A stretch of 11,829 nt of DNA. Origin: an uncultured Fimbriimonadales bacterium (GTDB lineage Bacteria > Armatimonadota > Fimbriimonadia > Fimbriimonadales > GBS-DC). The DNA lies in assembly GCA_937934465.1 (NCBI GenBank), contig CALGZO010000109.1, positions 1 through 11,829 of the forward strand. Direction: 5' to 3'. The notes under the pieces were generated by a model. The model had not been told where the DNA came from. It did not search any database and saw nothing but the letters and a program-made list of their open reading frames with translations. The position numbers and the translations under genes are program-made. Shown here one piece after another: positions 5,413 through 11,829 of the stretch (the stretch's first letter is position 1; each line of letters opens with the position of its first letter).

Positions 5413-8400
5413 ATGAGCCTTGCTCTCACCCGTATCCGTCTGCACGGCTTCAAAACCTTCGCGCAGCGCGTGGAGATCGAGCTCGCCGCGCACCTGACGG
5501 CGGTGGTGGGTCCCAACGGTTGTGGCAAGAGCAACTTGGTGGACGCGCTCACTTGGGCGTTGGGCGAGGCGAATGTGCGCACGCTGCGGGCGCAGACGCC
5601 GACGGAGGTCATCTTCAACGGTTCGGCGGCGCACAAACCGCTGGGGCTGGCGGAGGTCTCGCTCTGGTTCAACAACGAGACGCGCTGGCTGCCCCTCGAC
5701 GCCGACGAGGTGCAACTCACGCGCCGATTGTATCGCTCGGGCGAGTGGGAATGCTGGATTAATCGCACGCCTGCGCGCCTGCGCGACCTCGCCGACCTCT
5801 TCGCAGGCACAGGGCTGGGACGCGGCGGCTACGCCATCGTCGGGCAAGGCGACATCGACGCGCTGCTGAACGCTCCACCCGAAGAGCGACGCCGCTGGCT
5901 TGAAGAGGTCGCAGGCGTCGCTCTCTACCGCGCCCGACGCAAAGACGCCCTGCGCGACCTCGAATCGGCGCGACTGCACCTGACCCGCGTGGAAGATGTG
6001 CTGCGCGAGCTGGAACGGCAACGCGAGCCGATGCGCCAAGAAGCCGAGCGCGCCCTCGTGTACCGCGAACTGCAACGCCAACTGCACGCGCTGGAGACGA
6101 CACACCTGCGCTACGAATATCACGCCCTCAGCCAGCGCATGCGCCTCGCCCACGCCGAACGCGAGGCACTGCGCGCCGAAATCCTGCAAACCGAACTCAC
6201 GATTGCCGAGCAGGAGAGCCACGCCGACGCCTACGGACGCGCCATCGCCGAGCTGGAAAGCGCGATGGACACCCTCCGCGCCGTGCTGCAAAGCCAACTC
6301 ACCGCCGAAGAACGCACACTGGGCGAACTGAGCCGACTCGATGAGCGCGAAAACGCCCTGCAAGAACTCGCGCGCGCCCTCCAAGACGAGACCGAGAGCC
6401 TGCACGCGCAGGAATCGGAACGCGCGGAGCGCATCGCCGCGCTGCAACACGCGCTTCAGAGCGTCGAACACGAAACACTAACGCTGAAACCCGCCATGGA
6501 GCAAGCCGAGCGCGACGCCCAAAGCCTTGAAGCCGAGCGCCGCGCGCTGGAGAACGCTTACCAAGCCGCGCTGCGCCAGCTGTCGGAGCAGGCGAGCGCG
6601 CGTCAGCAAGCGGAAACGCTCCGCGCCGACGCCCAACACGCCGAAACGCGCCTCGAAACGCTACGCCAAGAGACCGAGCAACTGCAAACGGCGCTGCGCG
6701 CCGTGCAAACCGAAGAGGACGCCCTGCACGCGCAAGCCGACGCGCTGGAAGCCGAGCAGGCGACGAGCGAGCGCGAGTGGCAACGCCTCACGCGCGAGGC
6801 GCAGCAGCGCACGCGCGCCGTCGAGACCCTACGCGCCCGCGTCCGCGCGCTGGAGAGTAGCCTGCAATCGGGCGAAGGCGCCAGCCCCGCCGTGCGCGCC
6901 CTGCTCCAAGCCGTGCGCAAGGGCGAGCTCCAGGGCGAGTACCTGCCCGTCGGCGCGGCGCTCGCCGTGCCCGAAGCCTACCAGCTCGCCGTCAACGCCG
7001 CGCTGGGCAACGCCGTCAACGATATCATCGTCCCCACCGAAGCCGACGCCCGCGCCGCCGTGCAGTGGCTGCAACGCAACCGCGCGGGCAGGCTCACCTT
7101 CCTGCCGATGGATTTGCTGCAGCCTCGCGCCCCCAGCAAGCCTGTCCAACGCGCCGACGGCGTGGTCGGCGTCGCCGCCGACCTGGTGCAGTACGACCCG
7201 CGCTACGAGCCTGCCATACGCCACCTGCTGGGGCGCGTGCTGATTGTCGAGACGCTGGAGCAAGCGACAGAGCTGGTGCGCACGCTGCGTCGTCAGGCGC
7301 GCGGCGGCGACTTCTCGCGCATCGCCACGCTGGACGGCGCAGTCGTGCAACTGAGCGGCGCCATCACAGGCGGCGCATACGCCAACGAACGCAGCACCCT
7401 GCTCCAACTCAAAGCCGAACTCGACCGCGCCCGCGCCGAACTGCACGACGCCGAAAACGCACGCGAATCGGCAGAGCGCACGCTGGAGACCTACCGCGCC
7501 GCGCACTTCGAACGCCAACACGCGCTGGAGACGCTCCGACGCCGACTGCGCGAGACCGCCCAAACGCGCCTGCGCCTCGAAGCCGAACTCAAACAGCGCG
7601 CCCGCGAAGCCGAACACCACACGACGCTACTCCAACGGGCGCAGGCACAGCTGACGCAGTTGGAACGCCTGCTGAACGCGCCCAGCGACGCCGATTTGCC
7701 CGCGCTGGAAGCCGAGCGCGAACGCCTGCAACGCGACTACGAAACGCGCACGCGCCAACTCGCCCAGCAACGCGCCGCGCTCCAGCACTTGGAGACGCGA
7801 CGGCGCGAGCTGACGCGCCAACTCGAAAGCGAGCAGCGCGAACTAACCCAGTTGCAACAGCGACGCCACAGCCGCGCCGAACGGCTGCAAACGCTCCATC
7901 AGGAGACCGCGCAGCTCCACGCCGAGCGCGCCCGCGCCCACGCCGAGCGGCGGCGCATTCGCGCCCAAATCGAGCGCGCCCAAGCCGAACTCGACGCCCG
8001 ACGCGCCGAACGCCAAGCCCTGCTTGAACAGAGCTTCGCGCTGAACGACCGCATTCGCGCCCTGCGCAGCGCATTGAGCGAACGCGCCGAACGCGAACGG
8101 CAGTTAGACCTGCAGATAGCGCGCGGCGAGGTGAAGCTCGCCGAGTTGCAGGAACACTGGGCGCGCCTCATGCCGCACGAACCGCTCCCCGACAGCGACG
8201 AACCGCTGCCCGACAAGCCGCCCGTCGCACGCGCCGAGCTCGAACGGCTCCGACGCGCCCTCGCCGACATGGGCGAGGTGAACCTTGCCGCCGCCGACGA
8301 GTACGCCCGACTCTCCGAACGGTTCCAACACCTCGAACGCCAACGCGCCGACTTGGAGCAGACCTGCGCCCAGCTGCAGCAGCAGCTCCGCGAAATCGAC

Positions 8401-8937
8401 GCGCACGCCCGCGAGCAGTTCCTCAAGACCTTCGAGGCGGTGCAGGGCGCGTTCCAGATGCGTTTCCAGCAGCTGTTCGAGGGGGGTCAGGCGGCGTTGA
8501 CGCTCACCGATGAGCGCGACCCGCTCGCCGCAGGCGTCGTCGTGGAGGCGCAGCCGCCCGGCAAACGCCGCCAACGGCTCGAACTGCTCTCGGGCGGCGA
8601 ACGCGCACTGACCGCCATCGCCTTGCTGTTCGCCTTCAGCACGGTCAAGCCCAGCCCGCTGATGATTTTAGACGAGGTGGACGCCGCGCTGGATGGGCGC
8701 AATGTGCAACGCTTCGCCGACTACCTCAAGCAGATGGCGAACGGCTCGCAGATTCTAATTGTAACGCACAACCCCATCACGACGGCGGTCGCGCGTCAGT
8801 GGCTCGGCGTGTCGATGACGGGGGGCGTCTCGCGTGTTGTGCCCTACACCCCGCCCGAGTCGCTGCTGGAGTCGGAGCTGGTGGAGCGGCGTCGCGCGAT
8901 TATCCAGCCCGCCAGCGAGACGACGCCCCAGCCATAG
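5413..8937 (+). CDS. smc: Chromosome segregation protein SMC
   Basis: This is a full-length SMC ATPase of 1174 residues, which forms homodimers that extrude DNA loops and condense and separate replicated chromosomes, usually with ScpA and ScpB. The N-terminal head has Walker A GPNGCGKSN (33-41) and the Q-loop region IVGQGDIDALL (142-152). A coiled coil rich in Glu, Arg, Ala and Gln runs from about 170 to 500. The hinge (about 505-655) has VGAALAVPEAYQLAVNAALG and ends in GAITGGA. A second coiled coil returns from about 660 to 1010. The C-terminal head has the ABC signature LLSGGERAL (1058-1066), Walker B LMILDEVDAALD (1083-1094) with catalytic Glu1088, and VTHNP. AGGGAG (5397-5402) lies ten bases before the ATG, a slightly long spacing. 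The 69-base gap before it shows no clear promoter. The last 94 bases overlap the opposing PAP2 gene. Its natural loader, ParB, is encoded about 1.2 kb away. Confidence 0.98.
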   Translation: MSLALTRIRLHGFKTFAQRVEIELAAHLTAVVGPNGCGKSNLVDALTWALGEANVRTLRAQTPTEVIFNGSAAHKPLGLAEVSLWFNNETRWLPLDADEVQLTRRLYRSGEWECWINRTPARLRDLADLFAGTGLGRGGYAIVGQGDIDALLNAPPEERRRWLEEVAGVALYRARRKDALRDLESARLHLTRVEDVLRELERQREPMRQEAERALVYRELQRQLHALETTHLRYEYHALSQRMRLAHAEREALRAEILQTELTIAEQESHADAYGRAIAELESAMDTLRAVLQSQLTAEERTLGELSRLDERENALQELARALQDETESLHAQESERAERIAALQHALQSVEHETLTLKPAMEQAERDAQSLEAERRALENAYQAALRQLSEQASARQQAETLRADAQHAETRLETLRQETEQLQTALRAVQTEEDALHAQADALEAEQATSEREWQRLTREAQQRTRAVETLRARVRALESSLQSGEGASPAVRALLQAVRKGELQGEYLPVGAALAVPEAYQLAVNAALGNAVNDIIVPTEADARAAVQWLQRNRAGRLTFLPMDLLQPRAPSKPVQRADGVVGVAADLVQYDPRYEPAIRHLLGRVLIVETLEQATELVRTLRRQARGGDFSRIATLDGAVVQLSGAITGGAYANERSTLLQLKAELDRARAELHDAENARESAERTLETYRAAHFERQHALETLRRRLRETAQTRLRLEAELKQRAREAEHHTTLLQRAQAQLTQLERLLNAPSDADLPALEAERERLQRDYETRTRQLAQQRAALQHLETRRRELTRQLESEQRELTQLQQRRHSRAERLQTLHQETAQLHAERARAHAERRRIRAQIERAQAELDARRAERQALLEQSFALNDRIRALRSALSERAERERQLDLQIARGEVKLAELQEHWARLMPHEPLPDSDEPLPDKPPVARAELERLRRALADMGEVNLAAADEYARLSERFQHLERQRADLEQTCAQLQQQLREIDAHAREQFLKTFEAVQGAFQMRFQQLFEGGQAALTLTDERDPLAAGVVVEAQPPGKRRQRLELLSGGERALTAIALLFAFSTVKPSPLMILDEVDAALDGRNVQRFADYLKQMANGSQILIVTHNPITTAVARQWLGVSMTGGVSRVVPYTPPESLLESELVERRRAIIQPASETTPQP
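8844..8937. other. 94-bp tail-to-tail overlap of smc and the PAP2 gene
   Basis: The smc stop (TAG, 8935-8937) lies inside the PAP2 gene, and the PAP2 stop (8844-8846, minus strand) lies inside smc. The shared bases encode the last 30 residues of SMC, beyond the head fold, and a low-complexity RRRSTSSDSSSDSGGV tail of the phosphatase. No terminator fits between the genes, so both mRNAs must carry antisense sequence to one another. Confidence 0.85.
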
Positions 8938-9419
8938 AGCCAGCCGAGCGCCCAGCCTGCCAGCACATCCGAGGGATAATGCACCCCCACATAGACGCGC
9001 GACAGCCCGACCATCAACGGCAACCACCCCAGATAGAGCAGCGCGCGAACGCCCCACAACGCCGTCGCCACGCCCGCCAACGCGCTCATGTTCGCCGCAT
9101 GCGCCGACGGGAACGAACCCGAAGTGAGCTTGCCCGTGATTGCCTCAATCGGCAGCGCCACGCACGGACGCTCGCGACCCACCCACGCCTTCAGCAAGTC
9201 GCAACTCTCGTTCGTCAAGATAAGCACGGGCAGCAGCCACAGCGCGAAGGCGCGCGACTTGCCCCCACGCCAAAGCAGGTAGACCCACAACGCCAACGCG
9301 CCCACACGCCCCCAAACCGTCTTCAGCGCGTCGGAGAAGAACACCATCACGGGCGTCAGCCACTCGGAGCGCCACCCCTCGAATATCCAGTAGAACAGGC
9401 GCGTGTCGAGCTCGTGCAT
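8844..9419 (-). CDS. PAP2-family membrane phosphatase (phosphatidate or undecaprenyl-diphosphate phosphatase type)
   Basis: This is a 191-residue membrane protein with about five or six hydrophobic segments and the three acid-phosphatase motifs of the PAP2 superfamily: K77-x6-R84-P85 (KAWVGRERP), P104-S-A-H107 (FPSAHAAN) and S140-R-x5-H147-x3-D151 (SRVYVGVHYPSD). His147 is the expected nucleophile and His107 the acid. Relatives remove phosphate from phosphatidate, phosphatidylglycerophosphate or undecaprenyl diphosphate at the membrane; which one applies here cannot be read from sequence. The start is supported by AGGAG six bases upstream, which overlaps the end of cmk. The cmk stop is 3 bases away, so it is the last gene of the parB-cmk operon. 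The serine-rich final 14 residues lie in the overlap with smc and are probably dispensable. Confidence 0.93.
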   Translation of the reverse strand: MHELDTRLFYWIFEGWRSEWLTPVMVFFSDALKTVWGRVGALALWVYLLWRGGKSRAFALWLLPVLILTNESCDLLKAWVGRERPCVALPIEAITGKLTSGSFPSAHAANMSALAGVATALWGVRALLYLGWLPLMVGLSRVYVGVHYPSDVLAGWALGWLYGWGVVSLAGWIIARRRSTSSDSSSDSGGV

Positions 9420-9422
9420 CGG

Positions 9423-10100
9423 CTACTCCTGCGCGCCGAGCCGTTCGCGACAGAGCAGCAGCGCGTGTTCCAGAGTCTGCTCCTTGCTCCAGCCGTCGTT
9501 TTGGAGGATGATAGCGTCGGGCGCGGGTCGCAGGGGCGACTCGGCGCGGGCGGCGTCGCGCGCGTCGCGCTCCAGTATCTGTTGCAGGATGACTTCGTAG
9601 GGCGCGTCGATGCCCTGCTGTTGCAGTTGCTGTTGGCGTCGTCGGGCGCGCTCTTGGGGCGAGGCGTCCAAGTAGATTTTCACCGCCGCCTCTGGGAACA
9701 CGACGGTGGTGGTGTCGCGCCCTTCCGCCACGACGCCGTGCGCCTGCGCTGCGATTGCGCGCTGCTGCTGCACCATCACGCGCCGCACGCCTGAATGCAC
9801 GGAAATTCTCGACGCCAAGTCGCTAATTTCGGGTGTGCGTATCGCTTCCGACACATCCTCGCCGTTGAGCAGCACGCGCGTCGCATCGCCCTGCGCAACC
9901 AGCTGGATTGCCGCCTGCTGCGCGAGTTGGGTCAGCGCGTCGGCGTTGTCGGGGTCTATCCCTGCGCGCTGCGCCGCCAACGCCAACGCGCGATACATTG
10001 CGCCCGTATCCAGGAAGAGGAACCCCAGCGCGCGCGCCAGCCCACGCGCCAAAGTGCTCTTGCCCGAACCCGCAGGTCCATCGATGGCGATAACGGTCAT
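9423..10100 (-). CDS. cmk: Cytidylate kinase (CMP/dCMP kinase)
   Basis: This 225-residue protein has the length and motif order of bacterial CMP kinases, which move phosphate from ATP to CMP or dCMP in pyrimidine salvage. Seen: P-loop GPAGSGKST (8-16), DTGAMYRA (31-38) of the nucleotide-binding helix, the CMP-specific insert region (about 60-100) with ISDLASRIS and VR, EGRD (126-129) followed by TTTVVFP, and the lid with RDARDAARAESPL (178-190). In most homologues EGRD is followed by IGT, so Thr-Thr here is a small variation outside the catalytic residues. The ATG overlaps the parB stop by four bases (ATGA, 10097-10100), with GGAGG just upstream, so translation is probably coupled to parB. 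Cmk is more often beside rpsA or aroA, so the parB pairing is a local arrangement. Confidence 0.97.
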   Translation of the reverse strand: MTVIAIDGPAGSGKSTLARGLARALGFLFLDTGAMYRALALAAQRAGIDPDNADALTQLAQQAAIQLVAQGDATRVLLNGEDVSEAIRTPEISDLASRISVHSGVRRVMVQQQRAIAAQAHGVVAEGRDTTTVVFPEAAVKIYLDASPQERARRRQQQLQQQGIDAPYEVILQQILERDARDAARAESPLRPAPDAIILQNDGWSKEQTLEHALLLCRERLGAQE

Positions 10101-10942
10101 CCCACCTCCGAGCGAACGCTCTGCAGCTGCTCGGCAATCACTTCCAGCAGCAGCTCCAGCTCCTCCTCCAGCGGCGGTAGGTGGCTGGGATGGAGCGCGT
10201 GGACATCCAAGCCTTCCAGATAGCGTCGGAATCGGCGCACTTCGAGGGCGGGTCCGCGCACCTCAGCGGCTGCCAGCACCTCCTCGGCGGGCTGCTCCAA
10301 GATTTCGTCAGCGCGGTCGGGTTCCTCGCGCAGGGTGCGCACCAGCGCGGCGGTCTCGCCGCTGGTGAGCTCCTCGTCGCGGATTTTCTCCGCCAGGCGC
10401 GTCTGCAGCTCGGGGTCGTCCAACTCCAGCAGGCTGCGCGCGTGGCTCTCCGTGATACTGCCAGCAGGCGGGCGACCGCTCGCGGCAATCACCTGCTCGC
10501 CCACCTCTTCGGGCAACTCCAGCAGCCCCAGCCAGATGCCTATCGTGCGCTCGCTCAGCCCCAGCAACTGCGCCAACTCGCGATGAGTCAACTTGCGGCT
10601 CTCTTTGAGGTTCTTCAACGCGCGCGCTTTGTCTATCGGCGCGAGGTCTTCACGCTGCAGATTCTCAATCAGCTGCTCTGTGGTCACCGCGTCGAGGTCG
10701 AGCTGTTTCACGATGCAGGGGATTTCGGTCAGCCCTGCGATTTGCGCCGCGCGCCAGCGTCGCTCGCCCGTGACAATCTGGTAGGTCGCGCCGTCGGGCA
10801 GCAATCGTACCGTGATGGGGTTGATGATTCCGTAGCGTCGGATGCTCTCCGCCAAGCCCGCCAAGCTCTCCTCATCGTAGCCCCGACGCGGCTGGTCAGG
10901 GTCTTCCACAATCTGGTCAATCGGAATAAACTTGACCTCCAT
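10097..10942 (-). CDS. parB: ParB/Spo0J-family chromosome partitioning protein
   Basis: From the chosen ATG this is a 281-residue ParB. The N-terminal CTP-binding domain has IPIDQIVEDPDQPRR (6-20), VTGERRWRAA (57-66) with the GERR box, and ENLQREDLAPIDKARA (93-108), the second conserved box. The helix-turn-helix for parS recognition is at about 119-140 (THRELAQLLGLSERTIGIWL), followed by a helical linker and a C-terminal dimerisation region. Family knowledge: ParB binds parS, closes as a CTP-dependent sliding clamp and recruits SMC. I chose 10942 because AGGAGG (10951-10956) lies eight bases upstream and the protein then begins MEVKFIPIDQI, as relatives do; an ATG at 10987 would add 15 atypical residues and swallow the promoter. 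It heads the operon parB-cmk-PAP2. No parA is adjacent, so either parA is elsewhere or this is an orphan ParB or Noc-like paralogue. Confidence 0.95.
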   Translation of the reverse strand: MEVKFIPIDQIVEDPDQPRRGYDEESLAGLAESIRRYGIINPITVRLLPDGATYQIVTGERRWRAAQIAGLTEIPCIVKQLDLDAVTTEQLIENLQREDLAPIDKARALKNLKESRKLTHRELAQLLGLSERTIGIWLGLLELPEEVGEQVIAASGRPPAGSITESHARSLLELDDPELQTRLAEKIRDEELTSGETAALVRTLREEPDRADEILEQPAEEVLAAAEVRGPALEVRRFRRYLEGLDVHALHPSHLPPLEEELELLLEVIAEQLQSVRSEVG

Positions 10943-10962
10943 ATCTTGCGCCTCCTGCCCAG

Positions 10963-10999
10963 AGTATACCTTATAAGCAAAATGCACTTAGGTTCCTAA
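10963..10999 (-). promoter_or_regulatory. Candidate parB operon promoter and small inverted repeat
   Basis: Read on the minus strand, an AT-rich stretch offers TGCTTATAAG (extended -10-like, about 10971-10980) and TATACT (10963-10968) just ahead of the AGGAGG of parB. Upstream is TTAGG-TT-CCTAA (10988-10999), a 5-bp inverted repeat that could be an operator near the -35 position. No consensus TTGACA is seen. I could not find the canonical 16-bp parS palindrome here. Confidence 0.35.
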
Positions 11000-11196
11000 C
11001 TTCCGTATCTCGCGCTCTTGAAGATTCAAAAACATCCACTTCTCTTCTGAGAAATCTCTGTTGGAGAACGGTTTTTACGCTTTACTGTAGATGCTTGGCA
11101 TTTTCTTTGGCGTTATGAAGGGTTGGGCGACCTTTTAGTACTAACGCGAGCGCCGCGAACGGGAACTGCCGCCGCGCCTGCCAACGCTAAACGCTA
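11000..11196. other. AT-richer spacer with a perfect 10-bp palindrome
   Basis: No convincing gene lies between the parB promoter region and the AT-rich gene; the gene-free stretch is 254 bases in all (10943-11196). It holds the perfect palindrome TTAGTACTAA (11135-11144), a weak hairpin TTCTC/GAGAA (11040-11053), a T-run at 11072-11076, and a GC-rich island (11145-11187) with two CGCCGCG-type words ending in GCCAACGC. The island shares CGCGAACGGG (11154-11163) with the spacer at 1385-1394. Function is not evident. Confidence 0.4.
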
Positions 11197-11829
11197 TTAG
11201 ATTTGGAGAGGAAGCTGTTTACCTTTAGTACCAGAACCATAAACTTCCTCAAGAAACTTTTCGAAGCAATTTTCTGGAGATCGGGGAGAATTCCCTTTTT
11301 GTTGTAGCAGCTCATACAAGTACCTGCACGAGGGGAAGTACTGGTACACTTTATCTGGAGCGTATAAACTGATACCAACGAACTGCGCAAGGGCGCGCGC
11401 CTTACAGTTATAACGGATGATTTTTATAATTTCGTGTTTTTTGTCCTTTTTATCAGAGGAACCACTGGACTCGCCGCCTGACTGCTGAACAGGGCGACTA
11501 ATCTGAGATACTTTTTTGTAGAAGATATCCGTGAAGCCGATTAGTTTATTTTCAGCCAGACGCAGAACCTCTTCACTAATCTGCTTGTCCGCTTGCCTAA
11601 TAGTCACGATGTAGAGCCAGTTGTAGAAAGCACTCCGCGACTCTTCGTTATATCCGTACACAGCAGGGAACTCTTTTTGGAGGGAACCAATCCTAAGGCA
11701 GAACTTTTTCAGCTGTCCCAGCTCGGCGCTTTTCAGATTCGCTTCCTTTTTAGCCTTTCGGCTGCCTTTTACTCCCTTCGGTTCACTCTCCTGCAGCGAC
11801 AGCAAGTCTACGCATTCGCAAGGGTCTCC
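11197..11829 (-). CDS. Unrecognised AT-rich helical protein (5' end beyond right edge)
   Basis: The frame stays open to the right edge, giving at least 210 codons. It could start inside the window at TTG 11805, with CTGCAG but no good ribosome binding site nearby, so the true start is more likely outside. The protein looks mainly alpha-helical. A lysine-rich N-part (KGVKGSRKAKKEANLK) leads to a helix with LKKFCLRI, a hydrophobic region FYNWLYIVTIR (60-70, numbered from the TTG), and helices to about 105. A low-complexity serine, glycine and lysine linker (106-124) and a second helical domain (125-190) with YQYFPSCRYLYELLQQ follow. There is no signal peptide, transmembrane segment or catalytic motif that I know. 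Base composition is clearly richer in A and T than the other genes, which suggests transfer or low expression constraint. I do not recognise the family. A weak resemblance in size and helicity to small subunits of type III CRISPR complexes is not evidence. Confidence 0.65.
   Translation of the reverse strand, partial: GDPCECVDLLSLQESEPKGVKGSRKAKKEANLKSAELGQLKKFCLRIGSLQKEFPAVYGYNEESRSAFYNWLYIVTIRQADKQISEEVLRLAENKLIGFTDIFYKKVSQISRPVQQSGGESSGSSDKKDKKHEIIKIIRYNCKARALAQFVGISLYAPDKVYQYFPSCRYLYELLQQKGNSPRSPENCFEKFLEEVYGSGTKGKQLPLQI

Noticed and set aside
6829..7620. Open frame of 263 codons on the minus strand inside smc
   Set aside because: It is low-complexity Gly/Ala/Val/Gln, antisense to the hinge, with no recognisable domain.
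7065..8027. Open frame of 320 codons on the plus strand in another phase
   Set aside because: It is an Arg/Ala/Pro-rich shadow inside the second coiled coil of smc; the smc frame has full family motifs.
5413..8937. Alternative identity as Rad50/SbcC or RecN
   Set aside because: The length, the globular hinge with conserved glycines (no zinc-hook CxxC), and the LLSGGERAL and DEVDAALD motifs are those of SMC.
8799..9794. Open frame of 331 codons on the plus strand
   Set aside because: It is antisense to the PAP2 and cmk genes, whose catalytic motifs are intact; its product is Arg/Gln/His-rich.
10943..10987. Longer parB from an ATG at 10987
   Set aside because: It would place the strong AGGAGG site and the -10-like boxes inside the gene and add an N-terminus not seen in ParB proteins.
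10181..10999. Open frame of 272 codons on the plus strand
   Set aside because: It is antisense to parB and lacks a ribosome binding site or domain.
11055..11076. Intrinsic terminator TCTC-loop-GAGA followed by TTTTT
   Set aside because: The stem is only 4 bp, four bases separate it from the T-run, and no plus-strand gene ends just upstream.

Overview
This is a GC-rich bacterial chromosomal segment, apart from an AT-richer stretch after about 10,960. Housekeeping genes (smc, parB, cmk) sit beside accessory ones (a CRISPR-associated effector, a repeat protein with a dockerin-like tail, and an unrecognised AT-rich gene). A secreted protein ending in a dockerin-type calcium-binding pair, with no cellulosome context, and strong AGGAG-type ribosome binding sites, would suit a deeply branching, perhaps thermophilic group such as Armatimonadota. 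That placement is an inference from style only; no rRNA or tRNA gene is present to test it.

Layout. At 2-1324 (+) lie the tail of an unrecognised gene and, 9 bases later, a complete CARF-HEPN protein of the Csx1/Csx2 (TM1812-like, DxTHG) type, probably the end of a type III CRISPR-Cas operon whose other parts lie left of the window. No CRISPR array is seen. After a spacer with a perfect 10-bp hairpin comes a small rhodanese lipoprotein (1490-1885, +). It converges on a WecG/TagA/CpsF glycosyltransferase (1944-2669, -) across a long stem-loop at 1890-1935. The glycosyltransferase diverges from a secreted repeat protein (2776-4554, +), and a symmetric -10-like element lies between them. A TIM-barrel sugar isomerase/epimerase (4558-5343, +) follows after 3 bases, then full-length smc (5413-8937, +).

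Smc meets, tail to tail with a 94-bp overlap, a minus-strand operon read right to left: parB (starts 10942), cmk (4-nt ATGA overlap with parB) and a PAP2-type membrane phosphatase (2 bases after the cmk stop). Smc and ParB belong to one pathway: CTP-dependent ParB clamps at parS load SMC for chromosome segregation. Here they lie about 1.2 kb apart on opposite strands, with no parA or scpA/scpB in the window. Upstream of parB is a 254-bp AT-richer spacer with small palindromes and a candidate promoter. It is followed by an AT-rich, unrecognised minus-strand gene that runs off the right edge.

The points most worth a second look are the nine-copy W-G-x-G-S repeat array in the secreted protein, the type III effector and its unidentified partner, the AT-rich gene at the right edge, the shared symmetric promoter, and the smc/PAP2 3' overlap.
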